This document shows positions 51,382 to 59,768 of a DNA stretch of 64,000 nucleotides, one piece after another. The notes beneath the pieces were generated by a model, which was not told where the DNA came from, did not search any database, and worked only from the letters and a program-made list of their open reading frames with translations. Origin of the DNA: Chthonomonas sp. UBA1950 (GTDB taxonomy: Bacteria; Armatimonadota; Fimbriimonadia; Fimbriimonadales; Fimbriimonadaceae); NCBI GenBank assembly GCA_002336105.1, contig DDEQ01000047.1, positions 1-64,000 on the forward strand, read 5' to 3'. Position numbers and translations under genes: made by a program. The stretch's first letter is position 1, and the number at the start of each line of letters is the position of its first letter.

Positions 51382-52760
51382 TTTTTAAGCCTATCCTTTA
51401 GTTGCCACACGCGTACATAGTCGACTTCCATTTTGTCGGGGAGCTTTGAAAGATCCACGTTCTTGGTGGCCCAGTTTCCACTCTGAATATTGAGGATCAT
51501 GTACCCGGGAGTCGATCCTACTCGTTCACTTTCGAAGGTCGCTTTCTTGATTCCGTCGATAAACCACGTGAGTTTGCCTTTCTCCCAGAGCAAACCAAAC
51601 GTGTGAAAACCGTCAGTTGTTGGCCCGTAATAGATTGCGTTGCTTCCCCAATTCTTATGATTCTCGTTATAGCCGTCCCAATGAACGGCGACATTATTTC
51701 TGCCCGGCCCCCATTCGGTAAGAACCTCCATGATGTCGATTTCCATTCCATCAACATCCGTCGATTCTCGTTTCCAACCTTCTGGGCCTTTCTCTTTCCC
51801 TCTATCCGGCATGATCCAGAATGCTGGCCATAACCCCCTCGCAGTCGGAAGTTTGATACGCGCTTCAAAGTAGCCATACTTCTGCGCCCATTTGTCGTAG
51901 GTGCAGATCATTCCAGTAGTGTAAGGACGTGTAGGCTGCTTTGGGTCGTCGTTTTGGTGGGAAGTCTTCTTTTCGAACGTGATGTTTAGGATTCCATTCT
52001 TCACAGAGGTCATGCTTGGAGAGTAAGCCTGATCTTGGTTCCCAAGTAAGCCTGCCCACCAAAACTGATATGCCCAAACGTTTGTGTCGAGTTTGTTTCC
52101 GTCAAAGCTTTGATTAAGTGTCTGAACCCAATCCCCATTGACTGGCGGACGTTTTCCAGTCCAGACAGGAAGCTTTGTCGGATCTTTTCGGTCGTCTATT
52201 TGAGAAAATACTTCGCCTTTGACGCGATCTTTGCTTGATCCATAAGCACTAATCTTCGCCACAATCAAACTCGCTGGTTCCTTTGGGTTCACCAGAAAGA
52301 GCTGCATCGCGATCACTTTGCTGGGATCAAATGGTCCGGATTGACCGAATGGAACTTTCAGAGTTTTTCGTTCACCTGGTCCGATCTCGATGGAACCGGT
52401 ATTCCAAGGCGACGTATGCCAATCACCGGGGTTGTCAACCCTAAGAGCTGCACGCGCCTTAGATGACCCGACGTTACGGAGCTCAATTTGAACGCCGGCA
52501 TACTCACCTAAGTTCCAGCCACCCTGAGGGACAGGAAACTCTGCTTTTGGATAATTGGTGCCAATCTCAAAATCCAATCTTAGTTCAGGTGTCGAACTGG
52601 TCAGTTTTGTCACCTTAGCGTGATCAGTTTTTATCTCGCTCAAGCTGGAAACCTTGAGGAGATCGAGTTCCGCCGAGGGGGCCATATTGGCCCCCATTGC
52701 GACAGGAATAGGTGCCGCAAACGGCGTAGCAGAGAGAACAAAAGCGAGCATGCCGAACAT
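51378..52760 (-). CDS. secreted glycoside hydrolase family 16 protein
   Basis: 460 residues with a signal peptide (MFGMLAFVLSATPFA). The N-terminal about 170 residues form a beta-sandwich, carbohydrate-binding-like. The GH16 domain follows: WAYQFWWAGLLGNQDQAYSP near 225 and the catalytic motif MEIDIMEV near 345 (E-x-D-x-x-E with both catalytic glutamates), then WFIDGIKKATF near 420. Such enzymes cut beta-1,3- or mixed-linkage glucans, agar or carrageenan; the specificity cannot be fixed. It begins 2 bases after a tiny lipoprotein gene and overlaps the FAD gene, forming an operon. Confidence 0.92.
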   Translation of the reverse strand: MFGMLAFVLSATPFAAPIPVAMGANMAPSAELDLLKVSSLSEIKTDHAKVTKLTSSTPELRLDFEIGTNYPKAEFPVPQGGWNLGEYAGVQIELRNVGSSKARAALRVDNPGDWHTSPWNTGSIEIGPGERKTLKVPFGQSGPFDPSKVIAMQLFLVNPKEPASLIVAKISAYGSSKDRVKGEVFSQIDDRKDPTKLPVWTGKRPPVNGDWVQTLNQSFDGNKLDTNVWAYQFWWAGLLGNQDQAYSPSMTSVKNGILNITFEKKTSHQNDDPKQPTRPYTTGMICTYDKWAQKYGYFEARIKLPTARGLWPAFWIMPDRGKEKGPEGWKRESTDVDGMEIDIMEVLTEWGPGRNNVAVHWDGYNENHKNWGSNAIYYGPTTDGFHTFGLLWEKGKLTWFIDGIKKATFESERVGSTPGYMILNIQSGNWATKNVDLSKLPDKMEVDYVRVWQLKDRLKK

Positions 52761-52762
52761 TT

Positions 52763-52966
52763 TTAGTTTCCTTGAGTCTGACTTGATTGAGGTTGACTTT
52801 CTTTTTGCATTTTCTCGAACTTAGCCTTGAAGTCATCCGGCATTGGCCCACCTTGGAAGGTCTTAACTTCTTCCGCAGATGACTTCGCAGGCTCAGAGCT
52901 ACATCCAAGGGTAATAATTCCGACTGTTATAGCCAACAGAGTTCGAACGTAAACGGATATCGTCAC
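52763..52966 (-). CDS. small lipoprotein
   Basis: 67 residues from the GTG at 52966, which overlaps the stop of the pseudopilin by 4 bases (GTGA); the GTG at 52981 is an alternative giving 72 residues. The signal segment VTISVYVRTLLAITVGIITLGC ends with a lipobox LGC. The mature part is a short charged tail (EEVKTFQGGPMPDDFKAKFEKMQKE). Small lipoproteins of this sort often follow DUF1559 genes in Planctomycetes and relatives. Function is unknown. Confidence 0.7.
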   Translation of the reverse strand: MTISVYVRTLLAITVGIITLGCSSEPAKSSAEEVKTFQGGPMPDDFKAKFEKMQKESQPQSSQTQGN

Positions 52967-53778
52967 CTCTTTCCGTCCCACATGTTCTTGCTCGGGTTGT
53001 TGGTCTGGTCAGGATTAGTGCTCACTGGTTTCAGTGACTTTGCGTGTCCGTCAAGGAAGACAAAAACCGCTTGTCCACTGTACTTTGCACTGATTGCGCC
53101 GTTCTGACCATCTGGATAGACGGCGGTTGAGGACCGCAACCCGCTCGGTATTCGCTGAGGGGGCCAGTTGTTGATTCGGTCTCCGCCGAGGATCCCGGTA
53201 TTGTAGAAAGCCGAAAGATTGCCGAACTTGGCGTTGCTCCCCGTCAGCTTCATCAGGTCATCGGAGTGTTTCTCGGTGAACAAGATCGTGTCTGCAGGGT
53301 TTGTCATATCGCTGGCAGAGTTTGAGGTCGGTTGCAGCCAAGAACCCTGACCACCCATGCTCATAGGGCCACGAAGTTCGAACCAAGATGACGCCCAGTT
53401 TCCGTAGTAGCTGTTGCAAGCAAACGAAAGTAGGACCCCAGCCCAACTGCCTATAGCCGGGTTGACCTTTCCGGCTGCCGAGTCTGCTGGGCTCGTGAAG
53501 ATATTGATATTTTTCGCGTAGGGTTGGATCTTCTGGCACCAAAGCTCATTACCTGTCCAGGAGACGCCGTCAAAACCAATCGGATAAACATCATCATAGT
53601 CGCCCATATACATCTGCTCGGATGTGCCTATCTGCTTGATATTGCTTAGAGCTTGAGTCTTTTTTGCCGCTTGTTTTGCTTGAGCAAAGACTGGGAAAAG
53701 GATTGCTGCGAGGATTGCGATGATGGCAATCACGACAAGGAGTTCGATGAGTGTGAATGCTGATTTGAAATGCTTCAT
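52963..53778 (-). CDS. DUF1559-type pseudopilin-like protein
   Basis: 271 residues from the ATG at 53778 (AGGAAA site upstream); the frame to 53808 adds an unlikely extension. The class III prepilin N-terminus is SAFTLIELLVVIAIIAILAAILFPVFAQA, with Gly absent before Phe but a typical methylated-Phe helix. The remainder is the DUF1559-like C-terminal domain with H-x-G (FLDGHAKSL near 250). Type II secretion or minor-pilin-like role. In this operon it precedes a lipoprotein and a GH16 enzyme, so it may support secretion or surface display. Confidence 0.88.
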   Translation of the reverse strand: MKHFKSAFTLIELLVVIAIIAILAAILFPVFAQAKQAAKKTQALSNIKQIGTSEQMYMGDYDDVYPIGFDGVSWTGNELWCQKIQPYAKNINIFTSPADSAAGKVNPAIGSWAGVLLSFACNSYYGNWASSWFELRGPMSMGGQGSWLQPTSNSASDMTNPADTILFTEKHSDDLMKLTGSNAKFGNLSAFYNTGILGGDRINNWPPQRIPSGLRSSTAVYPDGQNGAISAKYSGQAVFVFLDGHAKSLKPVSTNPDQTNNPSKNMWDGKR

Positions 53779-53790
53779 TGCGGTTTTCCT

Positions 53791-53806
53791 GATCCGATCG
53801 TGGATC
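53791..53806. promoter_or_regulatory. palindrome in divergent promoter region
   Basis: GATCC-GATCGT-GGATC, 5-base arms around a 6-base centre, 13 bases before the pseudopilin start. It may be an operator for the neighbouring LacI-type regulator. Confidence 0.4.
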
Positions 53807-53817
53807 ATGACGTTATT

Positions 53818-53832
53818 CTAATACAATATTAG
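53818..53832. promoter_or_regulatory. palindrome 2 in divergent promoter region
   Basis: CTAATA-CAA-TATTAG, 6-base arms, about 40 bases before the LacI-type gene start. A candidate operator for autoregulation and control of the divergent GH16 operon. Confidence 0.4.
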
Positions 53833-53872
53833 GTGAGGAAATGCAAGGGCGATTTCTAATTGCTAAGAAAAT

Positions 53873-54919
53873 ATGTCAGAACAGAAAAAACTGGTTATGA
53901 GCGGTTCCCCAAAATCGAGAAGACCGACTTCCCACGATGTCGCCCAGTTGGCTGGCGTGTCTCAGCCCACTGTTTCGCTCGTCTTCTCGGGCCGCGCAAG
54001 AGACATCGGAATTTCGAAAGCTACAGAAGATCGCGTTATGGCGGCTGCGAGGGAGCTCTCGTATGTTCCGAATAAGCTCATGCGATCGATTCGGAACCAC
54101 CGAACGGGGATTCTTGGGGTCTACGGACCTGGGCAGCAATGGAGCATGAGACATTCCTACTGGGCCGAAGTGTTGACAGCCATCCATGAAGGTGCGTCTC
54201 AACTTGAGCAAGAATTACTTTTCTTCTCGCCGCGAAAGGACAAGCCAATAGACGATGTTGTCCATCGTATACTGAGTGGCGTAGTTGACGGTGTCATCGT
54301 TCAACCTGGGGTTGAAAACACCGTTCTTGATCGACTCATCGAAGCCCAATTTCCTGTTGTGACCGTTGGAGATCCCTATCGGCATTTGCCTTGCGTAACC
54401 CTTGAGAATGCGCATGGTACCAAAACGCTTGTTCAACACCTTTACCAATTAGGGCACAGGAAGTTTGCCTATCTACGAGTAGAAGCCCCGGATAGCACCG
54501 AGCCATTTCCTAATCTTGCCGCCGAAATCCGTCCGAAAGCTTTTTCAGATGCGATTAGGGAGCTAGGCTTGTCTCCAGAAAAAAACCCGCAGATTCATAT
54601 CGGAAAGGATGCGGAGTTTGCCGTTAATCGAGTTCTCGAACTCGGTGCTGATGCCGTACTCTGCCACCACGATGAGTGCGCTTATCCATTCGTGCAAGAG
54701 CTAAAGAAACGAGGGATTCGAATGCCCGAGGATATAGCGGTGACCGGTTTTGATGGCATACCTATACCGTTTGTGCCCGCATTTGTTACGACGATTCAAT
54801 CGCCTATTCCCGAAATGGGACGTAGAGCGGTCGAAAAGTTGAAGAGACTCGTAGAGGGAACACCTTTCGACATGGTGACAACGCTGCCTGTTTCGTTTGT
54901 CAAAGGAGACACAACCTAA
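53873..54919 (+). CDS. LacI-family transcriptional regulator
   Basis: 348 residues. The N-terminal helix-turn-helix, preceded by a 17-residue basic extension, is TSHDVAQLAGVSQPTVSLVF, and the hinge helix follows at LSYVPNKLMRSIR. The C-terminal periplasmic-binding-protein-like sugar domain includes GVYGPGQQWSMRHSYWAEVL near 80 and VTGFDGIPIPFVPAFVTTI near 290. It is divergent from the pseudopilin-GH16-FAD operon, 94 bases apart, with palindromes between, so it likely controls it. Confidence 0.93.
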   Translation: MSEQKKLVMSGSPKSRRPTSHDVAQLAGVSQPTVSLVFSGRARDIGISKATEDRVMAAARELSYVPNKLMRSIRNHRTGILGVYGPGQQWSMRHSYWAEVLTAIHEGASQLEQELLFFSPRKDKPIDDVVHRILSGVVDGVIVQPGVENTVLDRLIEAQFPVVTVGDPYRHLPCVTLENAHGTKTLVQHLYQLGHRKFAYLRVEAPDSTEPFPNLAAEIRPKAFSDAIRELGLSPEKNPQIHIGKDAEFAVNRVLELGADAVLCHHDECAYPFVQELKKRGIRMPEDIAVTGFDGIPIPFVPAFVTTIQSPIPEMGRRAVEKLKRLVEGTPFDMVTTLPVSFVKGDTT

Positions 54920-54968
54920 CCTCGAATCGGAAAAGTGCAGACTGACTGCGATAAGCTACGAATAGACG

Positions 54969-55697
54969 ATGCCACCCAAGATCGCGATCGTGTATTGCGC
55001 AGTTCTCGAAGACGAGATTGAATCCCTCATAAGGGGTTCTGACCATGTCGTGCATATCGAAAAGCTTGAACAAGGACTTCACAACGATCCACCACTACTC
55101 AACCGAAAAGTTCAAGAGCAGATCGAGAGAATCGAGGAGAATGTTTCGGAGGCTGGGGCCATCGTGATCGGATACGGACTTTGTAGTCGAGGGACCGAAG
55201 GGCTTCACGCTCAGCGTTGCAAACTCGTGCTTACGCGAGCACACGATTGCATCACCCTGCTTCTGGGAAGTAAAGAACGTTACGCAGAGTATGTTTCCGA
55301 AAACCCGGGGACCTATTGGTACAGTCCAGGTTGGAATCGGCACCATCTCGCTCCCGGACAAAAGCGGTACGAGACTTTGAGAGCGATGTACCTCAAGAAG
55401 TACGGCGAAGACAATGCGGACTACTTGATGGAGCAGGAACAGCATTGGTTCACAACATATGATCGCGCAACCTTTGTCGAACTGCGTGTGCTCCCGAGCG
55501 ACCAAGACCAACTGTTCACTAAGGAATGTGCGGATTGGTTGGGCTGGAAATACGACTATCAAGCTGGAGATATTCAGTTGCTCTCTGATCTGATTTCGGG
55601 CAATTGGACTCCCGATCGATTCCTTGTTTTGGAGCCTGGCGAGAAGGTCCGATTCACAGCTGACGAAAACATTATCGAGGCGATTCGTGCGGATTGA
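54969..55697 (+). CDS. DUF1638 protein
   Basis: 242 residues. The N-terminal KIAIVYCAVLEDEIESLI, GYGLCSRGTEGLHA near 75 and LTRAHDCITLLLGSKERY near 90 are characteristic of DUF1638, a family with conserved Cys and His residues found beside corrinoid-dependent methyltransferases and activators. It overlaps the ASKHA gene by 11 bases and is co-transcribed. A role with metal or corrinoid proteins is inferred; the biochemistry is unknown. Confidence 0.85.
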   Translation: MPPKIAIVYCAVLEDEIESLIRGSDHVVHIEKLEQGLHNDPPLLNRKVQEQIERIEENVSEAGAIVIGYGLCSRGTEGLHAQRCKLVLTRAHDCITLLLGSKERYAEYVSENPGTYWYSPGWNRHHLAPGQKRYETLRAMYLKKYGEDNADYLMEQEQHWFTTYDRATFVELRVLPSDQDQLFTKECADWLGWKYDYQAGDIQLLSDLISGNWTPDRFLVLEPGEKVRFTADENIIEAIRAD

Positions 55698-57255
55698 GTT
55701 GGAACTTCCATCGGAAACGCGGGAACTCCTTCTCGAACCTTGTGAAAGAGGGGCGACACTGTCTCAAATTCTAAGAAAAGATAATTTGCCGCTCAATACT
55801 CGTTGTGGTGAACGGAATCTCTGCCGTGCCTGCCTGGTTGAAGTTCTCATCGATGGTGTATGGCAAATCGTACGGGGATGCCAGTATCGAGTGTTGGCCG
55901 ACACTAAGGTGAGGGTTCCCGCCGGTTCGATCCTGGCTTACAATCCGCAAGTTCAATCGGGATACCGAATCAATGTTTCGGTTGCAAACAATCCTCTGTT
56001 TTCAAATGGCTATACGGTTGTTGCCGATATAGGAACGACCACCGTCGCCGTTTCGGTGGTTGAGTCTTCGACTGGCAAAGTAGTTCAGACTTCGAGCGGA
56101 TTCAACCGCCAAATGCACCTTGGCGACGATGTATTGACTAGGATCAACCTCTGTTTGACAGATGAGTCCTTTGTTGGTCAATTTCAGAGCGCGATTGTTG
56201 CTGAAACACTTAATCCGCTCGTCTTAGAGGCTCTCTCGAACGCAGGTTTGACACTTTCGGATGTGAGCGGGTTTGTTTTCTCAGGGAATACGACGATGTT
56301 GCATTTAGTTGCCGGCGTCAATCCCGGATCACTTGGCTACGCGCCGTTTACACCGTCGTTTATCAACCTAAAGGTTGTCAACTCAAGAGAAATTGGTCTA
56401 GTACCGCCTAATGTTGAGGTCTATTTACTGCCCGGTGCGGCAGCGTATGTTGGGTCCGACATAACGAGTGGAGTTTTCGCGAGCGGGCTCGTTTATGACG
56501 AAGGCCCAAGCCTATTGGTTGATGTCGGCACTAATGGAGAGCTGGTTCTGAAAGTTGGTGACCACCTATACGGTTGCGCAACCGCCGCCGGCCCCGCCTT
56601 CGAAGGATCAGGTTTGCTCTGCGGTGTTCGTGCTGGAGATGGCGCGATCTCGCATCTGACCATGACCGCTGACCCATTTGAGTGCTCCGTTAAAATTATT
56701 GGAGGATCTAGTCAGCGTGCCCACGGAATCTGTGGTTCCGCGTATGTCGACTTTCTCGCCGAAGCTCGAAGTGTTGGAATTCTGCAGGCTAACGGTCGAA
56801 TGCGAATCGTCGCTGGCTCAGAAAACAGATTCTCAAGGGATGAGTATGGATTAGTATTTCAGGTTATCGAAGGGATCGGGAAACGTCCCATTGTTATTTC
56901 AGAGCCTGATGTAGCCTCGCTTATCCAAGCTAAAGCTGCGATCGCCGCTGGCATCGAAGTTTTGCTAAGCAAACACAATCTAGGGACCAAAGACGTCAAA
57001 ACGCTCTACCTTGCAGGCGGATTTGGCATGCATCTGAATCTGGATAGTGCGATTCGGTGTGGAATGTTTCCTGGTTTTGATCCTTCTCAAATCCAGTTAG
57101 TGGGTAATACATCCCTAGCAGGGGCTTTGTTAAGTAGCTTGGATAAAACTACAATTGACGAACTCTCACGTACCGGAAAGAGCATCGAAGTCATCGAACT
57201 GAACCTAGAGCCAGAGTTCGAAGATATCTATATCGATCAGCTAACGCTCGATTAG
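55687..57255 (+). CDS. ASKHA-domain protein with N-terminal 2Fe-2S ferredoxin domain (corrinoid-activator-like)
   Basis: 522 residues from the GTG at 55687, which has a CGAGG site; the frame extending to 55624 lies inside the DUF1638 gene. The N-terminal about 80 residues carry Cys residues in TRCGERNLCRACLVEV and RGCQYR, the 2Fe-2S pattern. ASKHA features follow: VADIGTTTVAVSVV near 110, DVGTNGELVL near 278 and LYLAGGFGMHLN near 440. This architecture matches RACo/RamA-like reductive activators of corrinoid proteins (DUF4445). No corrinoid methyltransferase lies nearby, so the target is open. Confidence 0.88.
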   Translation: MRIELELPSETRELLLEPCERGATLSQILRKDNLPLNTRCGERNLCRACLVEVLIDGVWQIVRGCQYRVLADTKVRVPAGSILAYNPQVQSGYRINVSVANNPLFSNGYTVVADIGTTTVAVSVVESSTGKVVQTSSGFNRQMHLGDDVLTRINLCLTDESFVGQFQSAIVAETLNPLVLEALSNAGLTLSDVSGFVFSGNTTMLHLVAGVNPGSLGYAPFTPSFINLKVVNSREIGLVPPNVEVYLLPGAAAYVGSDITSGVFASGLVYDEGPSLLVDVGTNGELVLKVGDHLYGCATAAGPAFEGSGLLCGVRAGDGAISHLTMTADPFECSVKIIGGSSQRAHGICGSAYVDFLAEARSVGILQANGRMRIVAGSENRFSRDEYGLVFQVIEGIGKRPIVISEPDVASLIQAKAAIAAGIEVLLSKHNLGTKDVKTLYLAGGFGMHLNLDSAIRCGMFPGFDPSQIQLVGNTSLAGALLSSLDKTTIDELSRTGKSIEVIELNLEPEFEDIYIDQLTLD

Positions 57256-57689
57256 CGTGATTTGCAGCATTCAGGAAACGCGAGCTCAATGCCGTACCTG
57301 GCTAGGTTTACGAGCGGCAACTTCCAGGTTTCCTTGAGCGTCATCCATCTGCATTCGTCTGTGCTGCCTTGCTTTTCTGCCCTCATATTTCCACCTGTGA
57401 TTTCACCCCGGTAGATAAATCTAAGAGCCTGCATCTGCCTTTCTGGAGACTCGAAAACGAAGTTGTCGACAGCAGCAAGTTCGCTGACACGAAAATCGTA
57501 GCCGGTCTCTTCGGTGACCTCGCGTACGACGGCTTGCTCTGGATGTTCTCCGAACTCTAGCCCTCCACCCGGAAGCGTCCATGAGCCCTCAGCATCAGTT
57601 GTAGAAGATAGTCGACAAAGCAATATCCGCCCATTCTCTACAATTAGAGCATAGGCGGATACCCTTAGAACCTGGGTACAGCTGGACAT
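57252..57689 (-). CDS. NUDIX hydrolase
   Basis: 145 residues. NUDIX box intact: GGGLEFGEHPEQAVVREVTEETGY near residue 41. N-terminal RVSAYALIVENGRILLCRL is typical of MutT-type proteins. The stop overlaps the ASKHA stop by 4 bases from the opposite strand. The substrate cannot be inferred. It differs in sequence from the other NUDIX gene at 2810. Confidence 0.92.
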   Translation of the reverse strand: MSSCTQVLRVSAYALIVENGRILLCRLSSTTDAEGSWTLPGGGLEFGEHPEQAVVREVTEETGYDFRVSELAAVDNFVFESPERQMQALRFIYRGEITGGNMRAEKQGSTDECRWMTLKETWKLPLVNLARYGIELAFPECCKSR

Positions 57690-57730
57690 ATCATGTCTGT
57701 GTACCTGAGTTTTAAGACCTAACAGCGGGT

Positions 57731-59668
57731 TTACGCAACTCTTAGGTGCGATTGTGTTTTGCCGGCGTCGCTATTCACTTTGAATTTCGTCGTGATGACT
57801 TCTAGTTCCTGGGCGATCTTGGTCAATCCATCCGATGAGGACGCCAACTCACTGGCTGCCGTTGTCTGGTCTTGAGTGGTGGCAAGGACAGACGCGATTG
57901 CTGCCGAGACTTCTTCGGCAGAGGCACTCATCTCCTGGGCCGCTGCACTTGTTTGCTCGATAACTTCACTGACTTCACGAATCGAACTATTTGCTTCTTC
58001 AGCAGCAGAAGTCATCGCACCGCTAGCCTTGGCGATAGCTTCTGATCGGGTGGCAACTTCTCTGGAGATCGAGCGGATTTCCTCGAGGACCGCGCCAGCC
58101 CCGGTCGTGAGCTCGGCACCAGACTTAACTTCGACGGCACCTGCTTCCATCGCCTTTACAGCTACCTCGGTCAACTCCTGCACTTTACTTATGAGAGATC
58201 CGATCTCTTGCGTGGCTGAAGTCGATCTTTCTGCAAGCTTTCGAACTTCGTCGGCAACGACTGCAAAACCGCGACCTTGCTCACCTGCTCTGGCGGCTTC
58301 GATTGCCGCATTCAGGGCTAGCAAGTTCGTCTGTTCCGCAATGTCATGAATGGTCGCGACGATCGAACCGATTTGATCGCTTGAAGCGCCGAGACTCTTG
58401 ATCGCCTGCGACGAATCCTCGACCTTGTTCTGAATCCGCTCCATGGCAGCGATGGATTTACCGACCGCGTCAGAGCCTTTGGCTGAGACTTCAAGCGAGA
58501 GGGAAGAGGCTTTGGCTGAGTTCTCTGCGTCAGAGGCTACTTCGCGCACCGTAGAAGCAAGTTTTGACATGTGCTCAGCGCCTTCTGAAATTGCTCTCGA
58601 TTGACTTGCGGTTCCAGCGGCGACATAGCCGATTCCGCGCGCACTCTCCTCAGAAGCCATCGAGACTTCGCTCATTGTTCGACTGACCATCGCCGCTCCA
58701 TGTCCAACCTTGTCAGCCTCTGCGGCTACAGTTTGTGCTGATGATGAGATCTGTGACGCAGAGTTCTGGAGCTGAGCAACAACCATCGTCAAAGCGCTTT
58801 GTGAAGTGTGGAACGAAGTGACCAGTGAATCTAGTTGCTTGATAACACTGTTCAAGCTGTTCTGCAGTTCACCAATCTCATCATTCGAGTTCACCTGTGC
58901 ATATGTCGGGTTGAAGTTGAGATCCCGAGTTAGGTCTCCAGATTCCAGGCCTTCGATCACGTGGGCGATTGCTGGCAAATGTTCCTTTTCAATTTCGGCT
59001 AGCTTGGCCGTAGTTGAGTTGATGCCGGAACGGATAACTCGCGTCACCATCCAGCCAGAAAATGAACAGACGATCAGCGCCAAGAAGGTCGCCCCGAAGA
59101 GTACGGACTTAGCCGTGGCGAAGTCACTGTCGACTTCCTTAGAATTTGCTTCTGCTTCGGCTTGGGTCATCTTTTGACCCTCAAGGATATCTTTGTCGAC
59201 CTTGTAATAGGTGTCGCGCATTGGCTTGTTAAACAGCTTGAGCCCGGCATCGATGTCGTTTGTATAGCTGATCGAATAGAACTGCTTGTTAAGTTCCAAG
59301 TATTGGTTCAGATGCTCTTGGAAAGTTGCAAGCCACTGCTTGTCTTTTTCTGTTGCACTGGCCTCGCTGAATTCCTTGATGGCGTTATCTAGTCGGGTCT
59401 GAAACTCCGGCCATACCTTTTCTGTCTTCTGCTTTTCCTCGTTGGTCTTGTTCAATAAATGCCGGTAACCAAGCGTCCTGGCCTGTTTGAAACAACTGAT
59501 CATTTCGCCTAAAGCATTCAGTTTATGAACCGAGTGGGCAGAGAGTTTGTGAGTGGACTCCTGCATTCGTCCCATCCCTCTTCCTGCGGAGATTGCTACG
59601 AATAGAACGAAAGCAAAACATACTCCGAAAGCCACTGCGAGTTTGTGCGAAATCTTTAGGTTTTTCAT
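57731..59668 (-). CDS. methyl-accepting chemotaxis protein
   Basis: 645 residues. First membrane helix near 12-28; a four-helix-bundle-type periplasmic domain (about 30-185); second membrane helix near 188-210; HAMP region about 212-285; signalling domain with the hairpin tip EQTNLLALNAAIEAARAGEQGRGFAVVADEVRKLAERS near 445, which is the CheA/CheW contact. Methylation helices flank it. It senses an unknown ligand. No cheA or cheW is in this window. Confidence 0.95.
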   Translation of the reverse strand: MKNLKISHKLAVAFGVCFAFVLFVAISAGRGMGRMQESTHKLSAHSVHKLNALGEMISCFKQARTLGYRHLLNKTNEEKQKTEKVWPEFQTRLDNAIKEFSEASATEKDKQWLATFQEHLNQYLELNKQFYSISYTNDIDAGLKLFNKPMRDTYYKVDKDILEGQKMTQAEAEANSKEVDSDFATAKSVLFGATFLALIVCSFSGWMVTRVIRSGINSTTAKLAEIEKEHLPAIAHVIEGLESGDLTRDLNFNPTYAQVNSNDEIGELQNSLNSVIKQLDSLVTSFHTSQSALTMVVAQLQNSASQISSSAQTVAAEADKVGHGAAMVSRTMSEVSMASEESARGIGYVAAGTASQSRAISEGAEHMSKLASTVREVASDAENSAKASSLSLEVSAKGSDAVGKSIAAMERIQNKVEDSSQAIKSLGASSDQIGSIVATIHDIAEQTNLLALNAAIEAARAGEQGRGFAVVADEVRKLAERSTSATQEIGSLISKVQELTEVAVKAMEAGAVEVKSGAELTTGAGAVLEEIRSISREVATRSEAIAKASGAMTSAAEEANSSIREVSEVIEQTSAAAQEMSASAEEVSAAIASVLATTQDQTTAASELASSSDGLTKIAQELEVITTKFKVNSDAGKTQSHLRVA

Positions 59669-59768
59669 CTAGCTCAATCCAATTGCCTAGGGCGTCACTA
59701 TTAGATAGATCGGCATATGGAACGAGGAATTTGAGCGATGAATACCAGTTTTGCGCTTAATCTGTAAT

